64,000 bases of DNA from Actinoplanes sichuanensis (GTDB lineage Bacteria; Actinomycetota; Actinomycetes; Mycobacteriales; Micromonosporaceae): assembly GCF_033097365.1 (NCBI RefSeq), contig NZ_AP028461.1:3534001-3598000 (forward strand), read 5' to 3'. Position numbers and translations under genes: made by a program. The notes beneath the pieces are model-generated. The model ran no database searches, was not told where the DNA came from, and worked only from the letters and a program-made list of their open reading frames with translations. Shown one piece after another: positions 52,421-61,140 of this stretch; the stretch's first letter is position 1, and every line of letters begins with the position of its first letter.

Positions 52421-53883
52421 GCGTGGGCCTCCTTGCGGATGCGGGTCCAGTGGAGTCCGTCGTCGAGGCCGGTGCGGTTGGTGGCCCAGACGTCGAGGAG
52501 TACGTTCTGCCGGAAGGCCCACGGGTACTTGCGGCCCGCGCGGGGCATGATGTCGGCGGCCCGGGCCAGGTAGCCGGACTGCATGTCCATGAACGGTCCG
52601 GTCGGGCCGATCCCGTCAGGCACCACCGGGACCACCGCGTCGGAGCCGGTGTCGAGGAGTTTGCGCAGCACCCGGGCGATCAGGCGGGCGGTGACGTCGG
52701 CCCGGACGGTCCACGACAGGTTGATGTAGCCGATGCACACCGAGAAGTTGGGCAGTCCGCTGAGCAGTGCGCCGTGGTAGGTGCACGCCTTCGACACGTC
52801 GACCGGTTCGCCGTCGATGCTGAGGGTGACCCCGCCGAGCAGTTTGATCCGCAGCCCGGTCGCGGTGACGACGATGTCGGCCTGCACGATGTCACCGTCG
52901 GTGAGGCGGATGCCCTCCGGCACGAACCGGTCGATGTTTCCGGTCGCCACCGAGGCGTCCCCGGCGCGGATCGACCGGTAGAGGTCACCGTCGGGGGCGA
53001 TGCACATCCGCTGTTCCCACGGGTTGTAGGGCGGCCGGAAATGCCTGTCGACCAGGGCGGCGTCGCCGACCTCGGCGATCGCACCCTTGCGCAGCAGCGC
53101 GCGCATCCCGTCCGGGAAGCGGCGGCAGGCCTGGAACAGGGCCCATTGGATGGCGGTGTTCTTGGTGCGGGCGATCCGGTGGGCGACATCCGACGGCAGG
53201 ACCTTCTTGAGGGTACGGGCGATCGTGTCGACTCTCGGCTGGGCGAGCACGTAGCTGGGCGTGCGCTGGAGCATGGTCACGTGGGCGGCGTCGGCGGCCA
53301 TGGCCGGTACCACGGTGACCGCGGTCGCCCCCGATCCGACGACCACGACGCGTTTGCCGGTGTAGTCGAGGTCGGCCGGCCAGAACTGGGGGTGCACGAT
53401 GGTTCCGTTGAAGTCGGCGGTGCCCTCGAATCCGGGGTCGTGCGGGTTGTCGTAGTCGTAGTAGCCGGTGCAGCCGATCAGGAATCGGGTCACGTAGGTG
53501 ACGGGTGTGCCGTCGTGTTCGGCTGTCACGTGCCAGCGGGCGGTGCCGGTGTCCCAGTCGGCGGCGAGCACGCGGGTCCCGTACACGATCCGCTCGTCGA
53601 TGTGGAATCGCCGTGCCGTCTCCTCGACGTAGGTGAGCAGTTCGTCGCCGTCGACGATGGACTGCTCGCCGGTCCAGGGCCGGAACGGGAAGGAGAGGGT
53701 GTAGATGTCGGAGTCGGAGCGGACGCCGGGGTAGCGGAACAGGTCCCAGGTGCCGCCGAGCCGGTCGCGTGCTTCGAGGATGGTGACGTCGAGTTCCGGG
53801 CAGCGTTCCCGGACGCGGTAGGCGACGTCGATGCCGGAGATCCCGGCGCCGACGATGAGCACGTCAACGTGCGTGTCCGACAT
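52417..53883 (-). CDS. EthA-like Baeyer-Villiger monooxygenase
   Basis: A 488-residue flavin monooxygenase. FAD site GAGISG (residues 12-17), the BVMO fingerprint FxGxxxHxxxWP (Phe158, Gly160, His164, Trp168, Pro169) and the NADPH site GSGATA (183-188) are all present, and an ATG-type motif (VVTATGL) follows. Length and layout fit mycobacterial EthA, which oxidises ketones and activates ethionamide. It sits in an operon with an AraC regulator (82 nt upstream) and an alcohol dehydrogenase. Confidence 0.88.
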   Translation of the reverse strand: MSDTHVDVLIVGAGISGIDVAYRVRERCPELDVTILEARDRLGGTWDLFRYPGVRSDSDIYTLSFPFRPWTGEQSIVDGDELLTYVEETARRFHIDERIVYGTRVLAADWDTGTARWHVTAEHDGTPVTYVTRFLIGCTGYYDYDNPHDPGFEGTADFNGTIVHPQFWPADLDYTGKRVVVVGSGATAVTVVPAMAADAAHVTMLQRTPSYVLAQPRVDTIARTLKKVLPSDVAHRIARTKNTAIQWALFQACRRFPDGMRALLRKGAIAEVGDAALVDRHFRPPYNPWEQRMCIAPDGDLYRSIRAGDASVATGNIDRFVPEGIRLTDGDIVQADIVVTATGLRIKLLGGVTLSIDGEPVDVSKACTYHGALLSGLPNFSVCIGYINLSWTVRADVTARLIARVLRKLLDTGSDAVVPVVPDGIGPTGPFMDMQSGYLARAADIMPRAGRKYPWAFRQNVLLDVWATNRTGLDDGLHWTRIRKEAHA

Positions 53884-53965
53884 GGCGACCCCTCATGTTG
53901 CGAGCGCGTTTCAGGAATCGTGCACGGCAAGCCCCTCGGAAAACTTGACCCAGCCCGACAATCGG

Positions 53966-54973
53966 TCAGTCGGTGCGCCGGGCGGCCCGGACCCGGCGGG
54001 GTGGGACGCCCCACCAGCGGTGGCAGGCCCGGCTGAAGGTCGCCTGTTCGGCGAAACCGAGGCGGGCCGAGACGTCGCCGAACGGCATGGTGGTCTCGGT
54101 CAGGTAGTGGCGTGCCCGGTCCCGGCGGATGTTGTCGACGATGTGCGCGAACGTGGTGCCCTGGGCGGCCAGGCGCCGTTGCAGGGTGCGTGGATGCAGG
54201 GCCAGCGTGCGGGCGACGGCCTCCATCGGGACCGCGCCGAACACCAGCATGCCGTCGATGACGGTACGGATCCGGCCGGTCATGTCGTCGACGTCGGGCA
54301 GCAGGGTGCGCAGGTAGGCCTCGGCCCGGACGCGGAGATCCTCGTGGGCGCCGGTGATCGGCCGGGCCAGCAGGGTCTCCGGTACCCGGAGCAGCGATTC
54401 GGGTCGGCCGAACCGGACCGGGACCCGGTAGAAGTCCCGGTAGCGACCGGCGTCCGCGGTGGGCCGGTAGGACAGCCGTACCTCGAGCAGCCCGTAGTCG
54501 CCTCCGAAGAGCAGGCACAGGGCCCGGTGCAGGAATCCGATTCCGGCGTCCATGGCCTGCACCGGAGGCGGGCCGGGCGGGTGGCCCCGGTAGCGCAGCG
54601 CGATGGTGCCCGGCCGGCTGTCCGGGTCGGGGATCTGGTCGACGTGCAGGGCGTCGCTGTGGATGGTCAGGTAGCGCTGGGTGGTGGCGAGGGCGTCGGC
54701 GCCGGTCCGGCAGTTGGCCAGCAGCACCGCGAGTGGGCCGAGGGTGTCGAGGCCGTGCCGGGCGGCCATCCGTAGGCCCAGGTCCGGGCAGTTCAGGTCG
54801 GCGGCGGCCACCTGCAGGAGGGTGGCCAGGCGGGATTGTTCGATCGGCAGGTCGTCGTGGTCGAGGACGGCCGGGTCCAGGCCGGCCGCGCGCACGAACA
54901 CGACCGGATCGGCGCCGAGTTCGCGGATCACCTCGGCGAAACCGCGGATCCCGGCTGCTCGTACGGTCGCCAT
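53966..54973 (-). CDS. AraC-family regulator (OruR/ArgR type)
   Basis: A 335-residue regulator with an N-terminal arabinose-binding-type domain (FVRAAGLDPAVLDHDDLPIEQSRLATLLQVAAADL) and a C-terminal AraC HTH pair (VARTLALHPRTLQRRLAAQGTTFAHIVDNIRRDRARHYL, DVSARLGFAEQATFSRACHRWWG). It starts at ATG 54973 and is the first gene of the monooxygenase/dehydrogenase operon, so it likely activates those genes. It is divergent from the threonine-dehydratase-like gene. Confidence 0.88.
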   Translation of the reverse strand: MATVRAAGIRGFAEVIRELGADPVVFVRAAGLDPAVLDHDDLPIEQSRLATLLQVAAADLNCPDLGLRMAARHGLDTLGPLAVLLANCRTGADALATTQRYLTIHSDALHVDQIPDPDSRPGTIALRYRGHPPGPPPVQAMDAGIGFLHRALCLLFGGDYGLLEVRLSYRPTADAGRYRDFYRVPVRFGRPESLLRVPETLLARPITGAHEDLRVRAEAYLRTLLPDVDDMTGRIRTVIDGMLVFGAVPMEAVARTLALHPRTLQRRLAAQGTTFAHIVDNIRRDRARHYLTETTMPFGDVSARLGFAEQATFSRACHRWWGVPPRRVRAARRTD

Positions 54974-55064
54974 CGTCGCAGTGTCGGCAGCCGGACGCGA
55001 GCCGTCAACACCGGGCCGGAAATGTACGGTACAGCCCGGAAGGGTGCCCCTTACGATCAGAGGC

Positions 55065-56018
55065 ATGACGGTGACTTTGCAGGATGTCCGGGACGCAGCC
55101 GACCGTATCGAGGGAGTCGCCCACCGTACCCCGGTGATCCGCTCCCGGACCCTGGACGGCCTGGTCGGCGCACGGGTCTTCCTGAAGGCGGAGAATCTGC
55201 AACGGGGTGGCGCGTTCAAGTTCCGCGGCGCCTACAACGCGGTCTCGCGGCTCTCCCCCGAGCAGCTGGCCCGCGGGATCGTCGCCTTCTCGTCGGGCAA
55301 TCACGCGCAGGCGGCCGCGCTCGCCGCCCGGGAGCTGGGCAGTTCGGCGGTGATCGTGATGCCGACCGACAGTCCGGCGGCGAAACTCGACGCGGTCGCC
55401 GGGTACGGCGCGGAGATCGTCACCTACGACCGTTACACCGAGGACCGGGCGGCGATCGCGAGCAAGCTCGGTGAGGAGCGGGGGCTGGCGTTGATCCCGC
55501 CGTACGATCACGCGGACATCGTGGCCGGCCAGGGCACCGCCACGCTGGAGCTGCTGGCCGAGACCGGTGAGCTGGACGCGATCGTGGTGCCGATCAGTGG
55601 CGGCGGGCTGATCGCCGGCAGTGCGATCGTCGCGAAGGGCCTGTTTCCGGGCATCCGGGTGGTCGGGGTGGAGCCGGAGACGGCCGACGACACCCGGCAG
55701 TCGCTGGCCGCGGGGCATCCGGTGCGGATCGAGCAGCCGCGGACGATCGCCGACGGTCTGGCCAATCCGGTGCCCGGTGACCTGACCTTCGCGATCAACC
55801 GGGAGCTGGTCGACGAGATCGTGGTGGTCGGCGACGACGAGATGGTCGACGCGATGCGGTTCGCGGTCGACCGGCTCAAGCTGGTGCTGGAGCCGAGCGG
55901 GGCGACCGGCCTGGCCGCGCTGCTGACCGGTCGGGTCGCCCCGGTTCCGGGGCGGGTCGGCGTGATCCTGTCCGGCGGCAACGTGGGCGCGGCCCGGTTG
56001 GCCGAGCTGCTGGCCTGA
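55065..56018 (+). CDS. threonine/serine dehydratase-like PLP enzyme
   Basis: A 317-residue fold-type II PLP enzyme. The PLP lysine is in GGAFKFRGAYNAV (Lys at about residue 53), with the SSGNHAQ loop, the phosphate-binding SGGGLIAG, and SGGNVG at the end. It lacks a C-terminal ACT regulatory domain, so it is the catabolic short type (threonine ammonia-lyase, serine racemase or threo-hydroxyaspartate dehydratase). It starts at ATG 55065 after AGAGG. Confidence 0.85.
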   Translation: MTVTLQDVRDAADRIEGVAHRTPVIRSRTLDGLVGARVFLKAENLQRGGAFKFRGAYNAVSRLSPEQLARGIVAFSSGNHAQAAALAARELGSSAVIVMPTDSPAAKLDAVAGYGAEIVTYDRYTEDRAAIASKLGEERGLALIPPYDHADIVAGQGTATLELLAETGELDAIVVPISGGGLIAGSAIVAKGLFPGIRVVGVEPETADDTRQSLAAGHPVRIEQPRTIADGLANPVPGDLTFAINRELVDEIVVVGDDEMVDAMRFAVDRLKLVLEPSGATGLAALLTGRVAPVPGRVGVILSGGNVGAARLAELLA

Positions 56019-56064
56019 TCGAGAAAACGCCGAGTGACCAGGTGTGATCAGGCAAGCTGACATC

Positions 56065-57297
56065 ATGAACGACGTCCGAGCACCGCAGACCCAGCCTGCG
56101 GATGTCACGCAGCTGATCCATGTCGCGCGGCAGCCGATCTTCGATGTTCACGGCGCCGTGTTCGGGTATGAGCTGCTGTTCCGGGGTTCGCTGGACGAGG
56201 TCGAGGCCTCCCAGCGGGACATCTCCGCGACCAGTCAGGTGATCGTGGCGGCGTTCACCGAGTTCGGTCTGCCCGAGGTGGTCCGGGACCGGCTCTGCTT
56301 CATCAACATGACCCGGGAGTTCCTGGTCGGCGACCTGACCCTGCCGATCGGCCCGGAGCAGGTGGTGCTGGAGGTGCTGGAGTCGATCACGATCGACGAC
56401 GAGGTGCTGGCCGGGGTGACCGCGCTGTCCGAGGCCGGGTACCGGATCGCGCTCGACGACTTCGTGTGGGGCCTGGGCCACGACAGGCTGTTCAGCATCG
56501 CCTCGTTCGTGAAGCTGGACCTGCTCGACGGCGATCTGAGCCGACTGGAGGAGACCATCGCGGTGTGCCGGCGGTACCCGCAGATCCAGCTCGTCGCCGA
56601 ACGGCTGGAGACCGAGGCGCACGTGGCGATGGCCGAGAGATACGGATGCGAGCTCCGGCAGGGGTACGCGCTGAGCCGCCCGCATGTGCTGACCACGCAC
56701 ACCCTGTCGGCGTCGAAGCTGCGCCGGTTGGAGTTGCTGGCGCTGCTGCACGCCGCCGACACCGACATGGACAAGGTCAGTGATCTGATCTGCACCGACC
56801 CGGCCCTGGCGATGCGGGTGCTGCGGGCCAGCAACAGCGCCGCGGCCGGGCTTCCGCAGCGACTGAACTCGGTGCCGCAGGCGGTGGTGCTGCTGGGCAT
56901 CGCCAAGATCCGGCAGTGGGCGGCGCTGATGATCGCCAGCGAGGTGACCGGCGCCTCCGAGGAGCAGCTGACCGAGGCTCTGGTGCGGGCCCGGTTCTGT
57001 CATCGTCTGGCGCCGGAGTTCAAGGTGGTGCCGGAGACCGCCTTCCTGCTCGGGTTGCTGACCGGGGTCGCCGATCTGACCGGTATGCCGCGCGAGGACC
57101 TGGCCACGCAGATGCCGCTGGCCGACGACCTGGCCGGGGCGTTGCGCGGTGACGGCAGTCCGCTGCAACGGGTGCTGGAGGCGGTCGAGGCCTACGAGAA
57201 CGGCGACATCCCGGTGGTCAACTCGGTCGCTCTCGGCTCGGCCTACCTGGACATGCTGCGCTGGTCCAACAAGCTGGTCTCGGACGTCGCCGACTGA
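56065..57297 (+). CDS. EAL/HDOD signalling protein
   Basis: A 410-residue YuxH-type protein with an N-terminal EAL-like domain and a C-terminal HDOD domain (KLRRLELLALLHAADTDMDKVSDLICTDPALAMRVLRASNSAA, VVLLGIAKIRQWAALMI). The signature EAL is replaced by ELL (GYELLFRG) and other metal ligands are missing, so it probably does not cut cyclic-di-GMP and more likely binds it or a partner. ATG 56065; a longer start at 56044 is possible. Confidence 0.88.
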   Translation: MNDVRAPQTQPADVTQLIHVARQPIFDVHGAVFGYELLFRGSLDEVEASQRDISATSQVIVAAFTEFGLPEVVRDRLCFINMTREFLVGDLTLPIGPEQVVLEVLESITIDDEVLAGVTALSEAGYRIALDDFVWGLGHDRLFSIASFVKLDLLDGDLSRLEETIAVCRRYPQIQLVAERLETEAHVAMAERYGCELRQGYALSRPHVLTTHTLSASKLRRLELLALLHAADTDMDKVSDLICTDPALAMRVLRASNSAAAGLPQRLNSVPQAVVLLGIAKIRQWAALMIASEVTGASEEQLTEALVRARFCHRLAPEFKVVPETAFLLGLLTGVADLTGMPREDLATQMPLADDLAGALRGDGSPLQRVLEAVEAYENGDIPVVNSVALGSAYLDMLRWSNKLVSDVAD

Positions 57298-57300
57298 GCG

Positions 57301-57909
57301 TCACAGGTCGTCGGGCAGGTCCTGGAACAGTGGCGGTTCCTCCTCGTCGGTGCGGAAGATCGTCACCGGCGGTGTCTCCCAGACGGTCACCGCGACGATC
57401 AGATCACGGCTGTCCGCGGCGCGGGTCACGGTGATCCCGGCGTTACGGCCGTCGCTGGTACGGCCACAGGCCTCCACTCCGGCCGCCGCGGCCTCCGGGG
57501 TGATCGTGAAGCCGTACTCGCTGGCCGCCAGGCAGGAGTAGTAGGCGGCCGACTTGTCGGCCAGCTCCCCGCCGCCGGTCTCCTCGATCGCGCCCTGGTC
57601 GGTGACGACGAGATCGCATCGTTCGGCGCAGCCGGTGGCGCCCCAGTCCGCGGCACGGGAGTCGAGGTCGATGCGGGCGCCGGGCGCGAGCCGCAGCCGG
57701 TCGGGCCCGCGGCGGACGGTGGGTGCGGCCTGGAATCCGGTCCGGATCAGGGCGGGGGCGACGACGGCCTGGACGGCGATCGAGGTGCCGGCGACTTCGG
57801 CGAGGGTGACGTCCCAGTGGCCGCGGACCGGGCTGAACATCCCGGCGACAACCGCGACCACACCGACAACAGCTCCGAAAAGGGCACGGAAGTTGAAAAG
57901 TGGGAACAT
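57301..57909 (-). CDS. membrane-anchored hypothetical protein
   Basis: A 202-residue protein with a N-terminal membrane helix (FRALFGAVVGVVAVVAGMFS) and an extracytoplasmic part with Cys at several positions (GATGCAERCDLV, YYSCLAASEYGF, VEACGRT). A likely signal-anchor protein; the family is not recognised. ATG 57909 lies just upstream of MFPLF; a longer frame is not supported. Convergent with the EAL/HDOD gene. Confidence 0.65.
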   Translation of the reverse strand: MFPLFNFRALFGAVVGVVAVVAGMFSPVRGHWDVTLAEVAGTSIAVQAVVAPALIRTGFQAAPTVRRGPDRLRLAPGARIDLDSRAADWGATGCAERCDLVVTDQGAIEETGGGELADKSAAYYSCLAASEYGFTITPEAAAAGVEACGRTSDGRNAGITVTRAADSRDLIVAVTVWETPPVTIFRTDEEEPPLFQDLPDDL

Positions 57910-57998
57910 CCCCTCACTTTCGAGCCTGGTACAACGACCCGCAAAACAAAAAGTGGCGCAATTCCCCTGAGGTGTGAGCGTCGCCGACAATCGGGGGC

Positions 57999-58964
57999 AT
58001 GCGCGCCGCCCGGCTGATCAACATGGTTCTGCTTCTGCAGTCGCGGGGTCTGCTCACCGCCGCCGAACTGGCGGCCGAGTTGGAGGTGTCCGAGCGGACC
58101 GTCTACCGGGATGCGCTGGCACTGTCCGAAGCGGGGGTGCCGGTCTACGCCGAGCAGGGCCGGGCCGGTGGGTATCGGCTGGTCGGCGGTTACCGGACGC
58201 GGCTGACCGGGTTGAGCCGCAGTGAGGCGGAGGCACTGTTCCTGGCCGGGCTGCCCGGTCCGGCCCGGGACATGGGTCTGGACGAGCCGGTCCAGTCGGT
58301 ACGCCGCAAGATGCTGGCCGCGCTGCCGGAGGGGCTGCGGGAGGCGTCGCAGCGGGCCGGACAGCGGTTCCACCTGGACGCGCCGGGCTGGTTCGAGGCG
58401 GCCGACCCGCCGGAGCACCTGGCCGAGCTGGCCCGGGCGGTGTGGCAGGACCGGGTGCTGACCATCGGCTATCGGCGGCGCGACGAGGAGGTGTCCCGCG
58501 AGGCCGAGCCGTACGGTCTGGTCCTCAAGAACGGGGTCTGGTATCTGGCCGCCCGGGTGGGCGTGGACCTGCGTACCTACCGGGTGGACCGGATCACGTG
58601 GGTCGAGCCGACCGGTGACGGGTTCACCCGGGATCCGGAGTTCGACCTGCCGGAGTTCTGGGCGCGGCGGGCGGCCGAGTTCGTGCGGCAGATGCTGCGC
58701 GAGACGATCACCATCCGGCTCAGCCCGGACGGGTTGCGGATGCTGCGGTCGGTGGCCGATCCGCCGGCGGTGCGGGAGGCGCACGAGGTGGCCGGCGAGC
58801 CGGATCCGCACGGGTGGGTGCGGACCCGACTGCCCGTCGAGTCGATCGAGGTCGGTTACACGTACATGCTGAGGTTGGGTCCGGAGGTCGAAGTGCTGGA
58901 GCCGCCCGGTCTGCGGGAACGGCTCGCCGACGCCGCGCGCCGTCTCGGTGACCTCTACCGGTAA
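57999..58964 (+). CDS. WYL-domain HTH regulator
   Basis: A 321-residue regulator. A winged HTH is followed by a WYL domain (GLVLKNGVWYLAARVGVDLRTYRVDRI) and the WCX C-terminal extension. WYL proteins sense nucleic acids or small nucleotides and often regulate defence or stress genes. ATG 57999 is supported by context. It is divergent from the hypothetical membrane-anchored gene, with a 89-bp gap, and overlaps the convergent SDR gene by 10 nt. Confidence 0.9.
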   Translation: MRAARLINMVLLLQSRGLLTAAELAAELEVSERTVYRDALALSEAGVPVYAEQGRAGGYRLVGGYRTRLTGLSRSEAEALFLAGLPGPARDMGLDEPVQSVRRKMLAALPEGLREASQRAGQRFHLDAPGWFEAADPPEHLAELARAVWQDRVLTIGYRRRDEEVSREAEPYGLVLKNGVWYLAARVGVDLRTYRVDRITWVEPTGDGFTRDPEFDLPEFWARRAAEFVRQMLRETITIRLSPDGLRMLRSVADPPAVREAHEVAGEPDPHGWVRTRLPVESIEVGYTYMLRLGPEVEVLEPPGLRERLADAARRLGDLYR

Positions 58965-59872
58965 CCGGTCACGTCGGCGGGTTTCCCGGCGTCCTGCACC
59001 TCGACGACGTAGCGCCAGGCGTCGGGCCGGCTGCCGTCGGTGTCGGTGACGTCGTAGGCCTCGGCCAGGTCGAAGCTGGTCACCGATCGGCTGTGCCAGC
59101 GGGCCCGGTCGGGGTCGGCGGCCATCGCGGCGATCCCCCGGCCGATCATCACCGGCGACTCGGAGCTCGCGAAGTGCGGTTCCTTCACGCAGGCGTCGCG
59201 CCAGTTGTCCTCGGTGACGCCGAAGTTGTCGAGCATCATCTCCGAGCGGATCCAGCCCGGTGTGACGTTGACGCTGGTGGCGTCGTGGTCGGTGAGTTCG
59301 TGGGCCCAGATGAAGCCGAGCCGGTTGACGGTCGTCTTGGCCAGGTCGTAGAAGACCGACAGCCGGTAGTTGGTCGCGTTGTAGCCGGTGGTGCCGTCGC
59401 CGACCTCGACGACCAGGCCGCCGGGGTTGCGGATCAGCAGCGGCAGTGCGTAGTGGCTGGTGATGATGTGGGTGTCGATGGCCAGGCGGAGTAGCCGCAG
59501 GCCCGGTTCGAGGGGCTGATCCCAGACCGGCTTGTTCCAGGTGGTCAGCGGGTCGCCGCCGAAGATGTCGTTGACCAGTACGTCCAGGCGGCCCTGTTCG
59601 TCGTCGATCTGCTGGATCAGGGCGGCCACCTGCTCGTGGTCGAGGTGGTCGACGGCGACCGCGATGCCCGTGCCACCGGCCTCGGTGATCAGGTCGGCGG
59701 TGTCCTCGATGGTCTCCGGGCGGCCGTATTCGGAGCGGGCGGCGCGGGTGCTGCGGCCGGTCGCGTAGACGGTGGCGCCGGCCGCGCCGAGCTGCACCGC
59801 GATCTGCCGTCCGGCACCGCGGGTCGCCCCGGCCACGAGCGCCACTTTGCCGGTGAGAGGTTTGCTCTTCAT
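58955..59872 (-). CDS. short-chain dehydrogenase/reductase
   Basis: A 305-residue SDR with the nucleotide site GATRGAGRQIA (residues about 14-24), the catalytic YDLAK (Tyr/Lys) and a C-terminal extension typical of the actinobacterial SDR group that includes putative oxidoreductases. ATG 59872. It is divergent from a MarR regulator; a GGTTTTCGAACC dyad at 59922-59933 lies between them. The substrate is unknown. Confidence 0.85.
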   Translation of the reverse strand: MKSKPLTGKVALVAGATRGAGRQIAVQLGAAGATVYATGRSTRAARSEYGRPETIEDTADLITEAGGTGIAVAVDHLDHEQVAALIQQIDDEQGRLDVLVNDIFGGDPLTTWNKPVWDQPLEPGLRLLRLAIDTHIITSHYALPLLIRNPGGLVVEVGDGTTGYNATNYRLSVFYDLAKTTVNRLGFIWAHELTDHDATSVNVTPGWIRSEMMLDNFGVTEDNWRDACVKEPHFASSESPVMIGRGIAAMAADPDRARWHSRSVTSFDLAEAYDVTDTDGSRPDAWRYVVEVQDAGKPADVTGYR

Positions 59873-59921
59873 GACCGGAACGCTTTCGTAGAAACCTGAC
59901 AGCGTGCGTCTGGTTTTCGAA

Positions 59922-59933
59922 CCTGATCGTGAA
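59922..59933. promoter_or_regulatory. candidate MarR operator (SDR/MarR gap)
   Basis: GGTT-TTCG-AACC is a perfect 4-bp dyad in the 78-bp divergent gap, next to a directly repeated AACCTGA (two copies). It may bind the MarR regulator. Confidence 0.45.
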
Positions 59934-59950
59934 GGTGCCACGATGGGGTG

Positions 59951-60433
59951 ATGGACGCGCGTTGGCTCACCCCGGAGCAGCTGTCGGCGTGGGTGCGCCT
60001 GGTCGGTGTCGTCGAGCTGCTGCCGGGCGTCCTCGACTCGCAGTTGCGCCGCGATGCGCAGTTGACCCATTTCGACTACTACGTGCTGTCGCAGCTGTCC
60101 GAGGCGCCGGGGCGGGTGCTGCGGATGACCGCGCTGGCCGAGCGGACCGCCGCCACCCTGGCCCGGCTGTCGCACGTGGTGCAGCGGCTCGAGACGCGCG
60201 GGCTGGTAGAGCGTTTCCCCTGCCCGGAGGACCGACGGGCGACCAACGCGCGGCTCACCGACGGGGGTCTGCGAACGGTTCAGGCGAGCGCGCCGGGTCA
60301 CGTCGCGACCGTGCGGGAGTATGTGATCGACGCCCTCACCCCCGAGCAGCTGACCCAGTTGTCGCAGATCAGCGAGGCGATCCTGCAGCGGCTGGCCCCG
60401 GAGGCGTCGCTGTACCGGCGCTACGACTCGTGA
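59951..60433 (+). CDS. MarR-family regulator
   Basis: A 160-residue winged-HTH regulator (THFDYYVLSQLSEAPGRVLRMTALAERTAATLARLSHVVQRLETRGLVERFPCPEDRRATNARLT). It is divergent from the SDR gene, which it probably controls. The ATG at 59951 has a GTG three bases before it that could also serve. Its 3' end overlaps the convergent esterase gene by 65 nt. Confidence 0.88.
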   Translation: MDARWLTPEQLSAWVRLVGVVELLPGVLDSQLRRDAQLTHFDYYVLSQLSEAPGRVLRMTALAERTAATLARLSHVVQRLETRGLVERFPCPEDRRATNARLTDGGLRTVQASAPGHVATVREYVIDALTPEQLTQLSQISEAILQRLAPEASLYRRYDS

Positions 60434-60995
60434 CCAGCCACTCCCCCAGCGCCTGGAGGGCCTCGGGGGCGATGCCGTGCCCGACCGGGTCGCGGCGGGC
60501 CGTGGTGGTCGCACCGGAGTCGTCGCGCAGGTAGGTCCAGGTGCGGTCGAGCAACTCGCGCGGGATGACCGTGTCGTGGTCCCCTTGGGCGACGAAGACC
60601 GGCAGCCCGCTCAGCCGCCCGGTCGTGGTGGGCAGTCCGGCGTCGAACGGCAGGGCGCCGTAGAGGATGGCGGCGCCGGCGAACCGGCCGGGGTCGTCGA
60701 GGATCAGCCCGCCCGCGAACGCTGCTCCCCCGCTGAAGCCGACCAGGATGACCGGCCGGTCCGGTGGCGTGTCGGCGTCGAGGGTGGCCCGGAACCAGTC
60801 GATGGTGGCGCGCAGCGACTCGGCGACCGGGCGGCCGATGCCCCGGTTGGCGAACCACGCGTAACCACCGCCCTCGGCGATCGGCGCGCGGACCGCCGTG
60901 TACTCCAGGTAGCCGGGCAGATGGTCGGCGAGGGTGAGGATCTCGCGCTCGTCGGAACCGCGGCCGTGCAGGAGCACCACGAGAGGTTTGGTCAT
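60369..60995 (-). CDS. phospholipase/carboxylesterase-like hydrolase
   Basis: A 208-residue alpha/beta hydrolase of the phospholipase/carboxylesterase (Abhydrolase 2) family. It shows VVLLHGRGSDEREILTLADHLPG, the elbow GFSGGAAFAGG (Ser at about residue 108) and the later QGDHDTVIP (Asp) and GHGI (His). ATG 60995. The C-terminal 13 residues are variable. It is divergent from the F420-reductase-like gene. Confidence 0.85.
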   Translation of the reverse strand: MTKPLVVLLHGRGSDEREILTLADHLPGYLEYTAVRAPIAEGGGYAWFANRGIGRPVAESLRATIDWFRATLDADTPPDRPVILVGFSGGAAFAGGLILDDPGRFAGAAILYGALPFDAGLPTTTGRLSGLPVFVAQGDHDTVIPRELLDRTWTYLRDDSGATTTARRDPVGHGIAPEALQALGEWLVTSRSAGTATPPGPAAAGSPR

Positions 60996-61074
60996 GCCGC
61001 GCACCCTAGGCTGATTTTGTTGAAGTCTCAATCTTTTCGGCGGGTGAGCACCGTTACAAGGTTGACCCGGCAAT

Positions 61075-61089
61075 AGTTGTTGATACAAG
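61075..61089. promoter_or_regulatory. operator copy 1 upstream of reductase-like gene
   Basis: TAGTTGT-tg-ATACAA, the first of two near-identical 15-bp motifs 29 bp apart, 52 bp before the downstream start. Confidence 0.6.
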
Positions 61090-61103
61090 GATTCCGGCGC
61101 GCA

Positions 61104-61118
61104 TAGTTGTAGCTACAA
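61104..61118. promoter_or_regulatory. operator copy 2 upstream of reductase-like gene
   Basis: TAGTTGT-ag-CTACAA, part of the 14-bp palindrome GTTGTAGCTACAAC (61106-61119). With copy 1 it makes a tandem repeat with a 29-bp centre-to-centre step, about three helical turns. Confidence 0.65.
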
Positions 61119-61140
61119 CCAACGCGATCTGGAGGACGTC

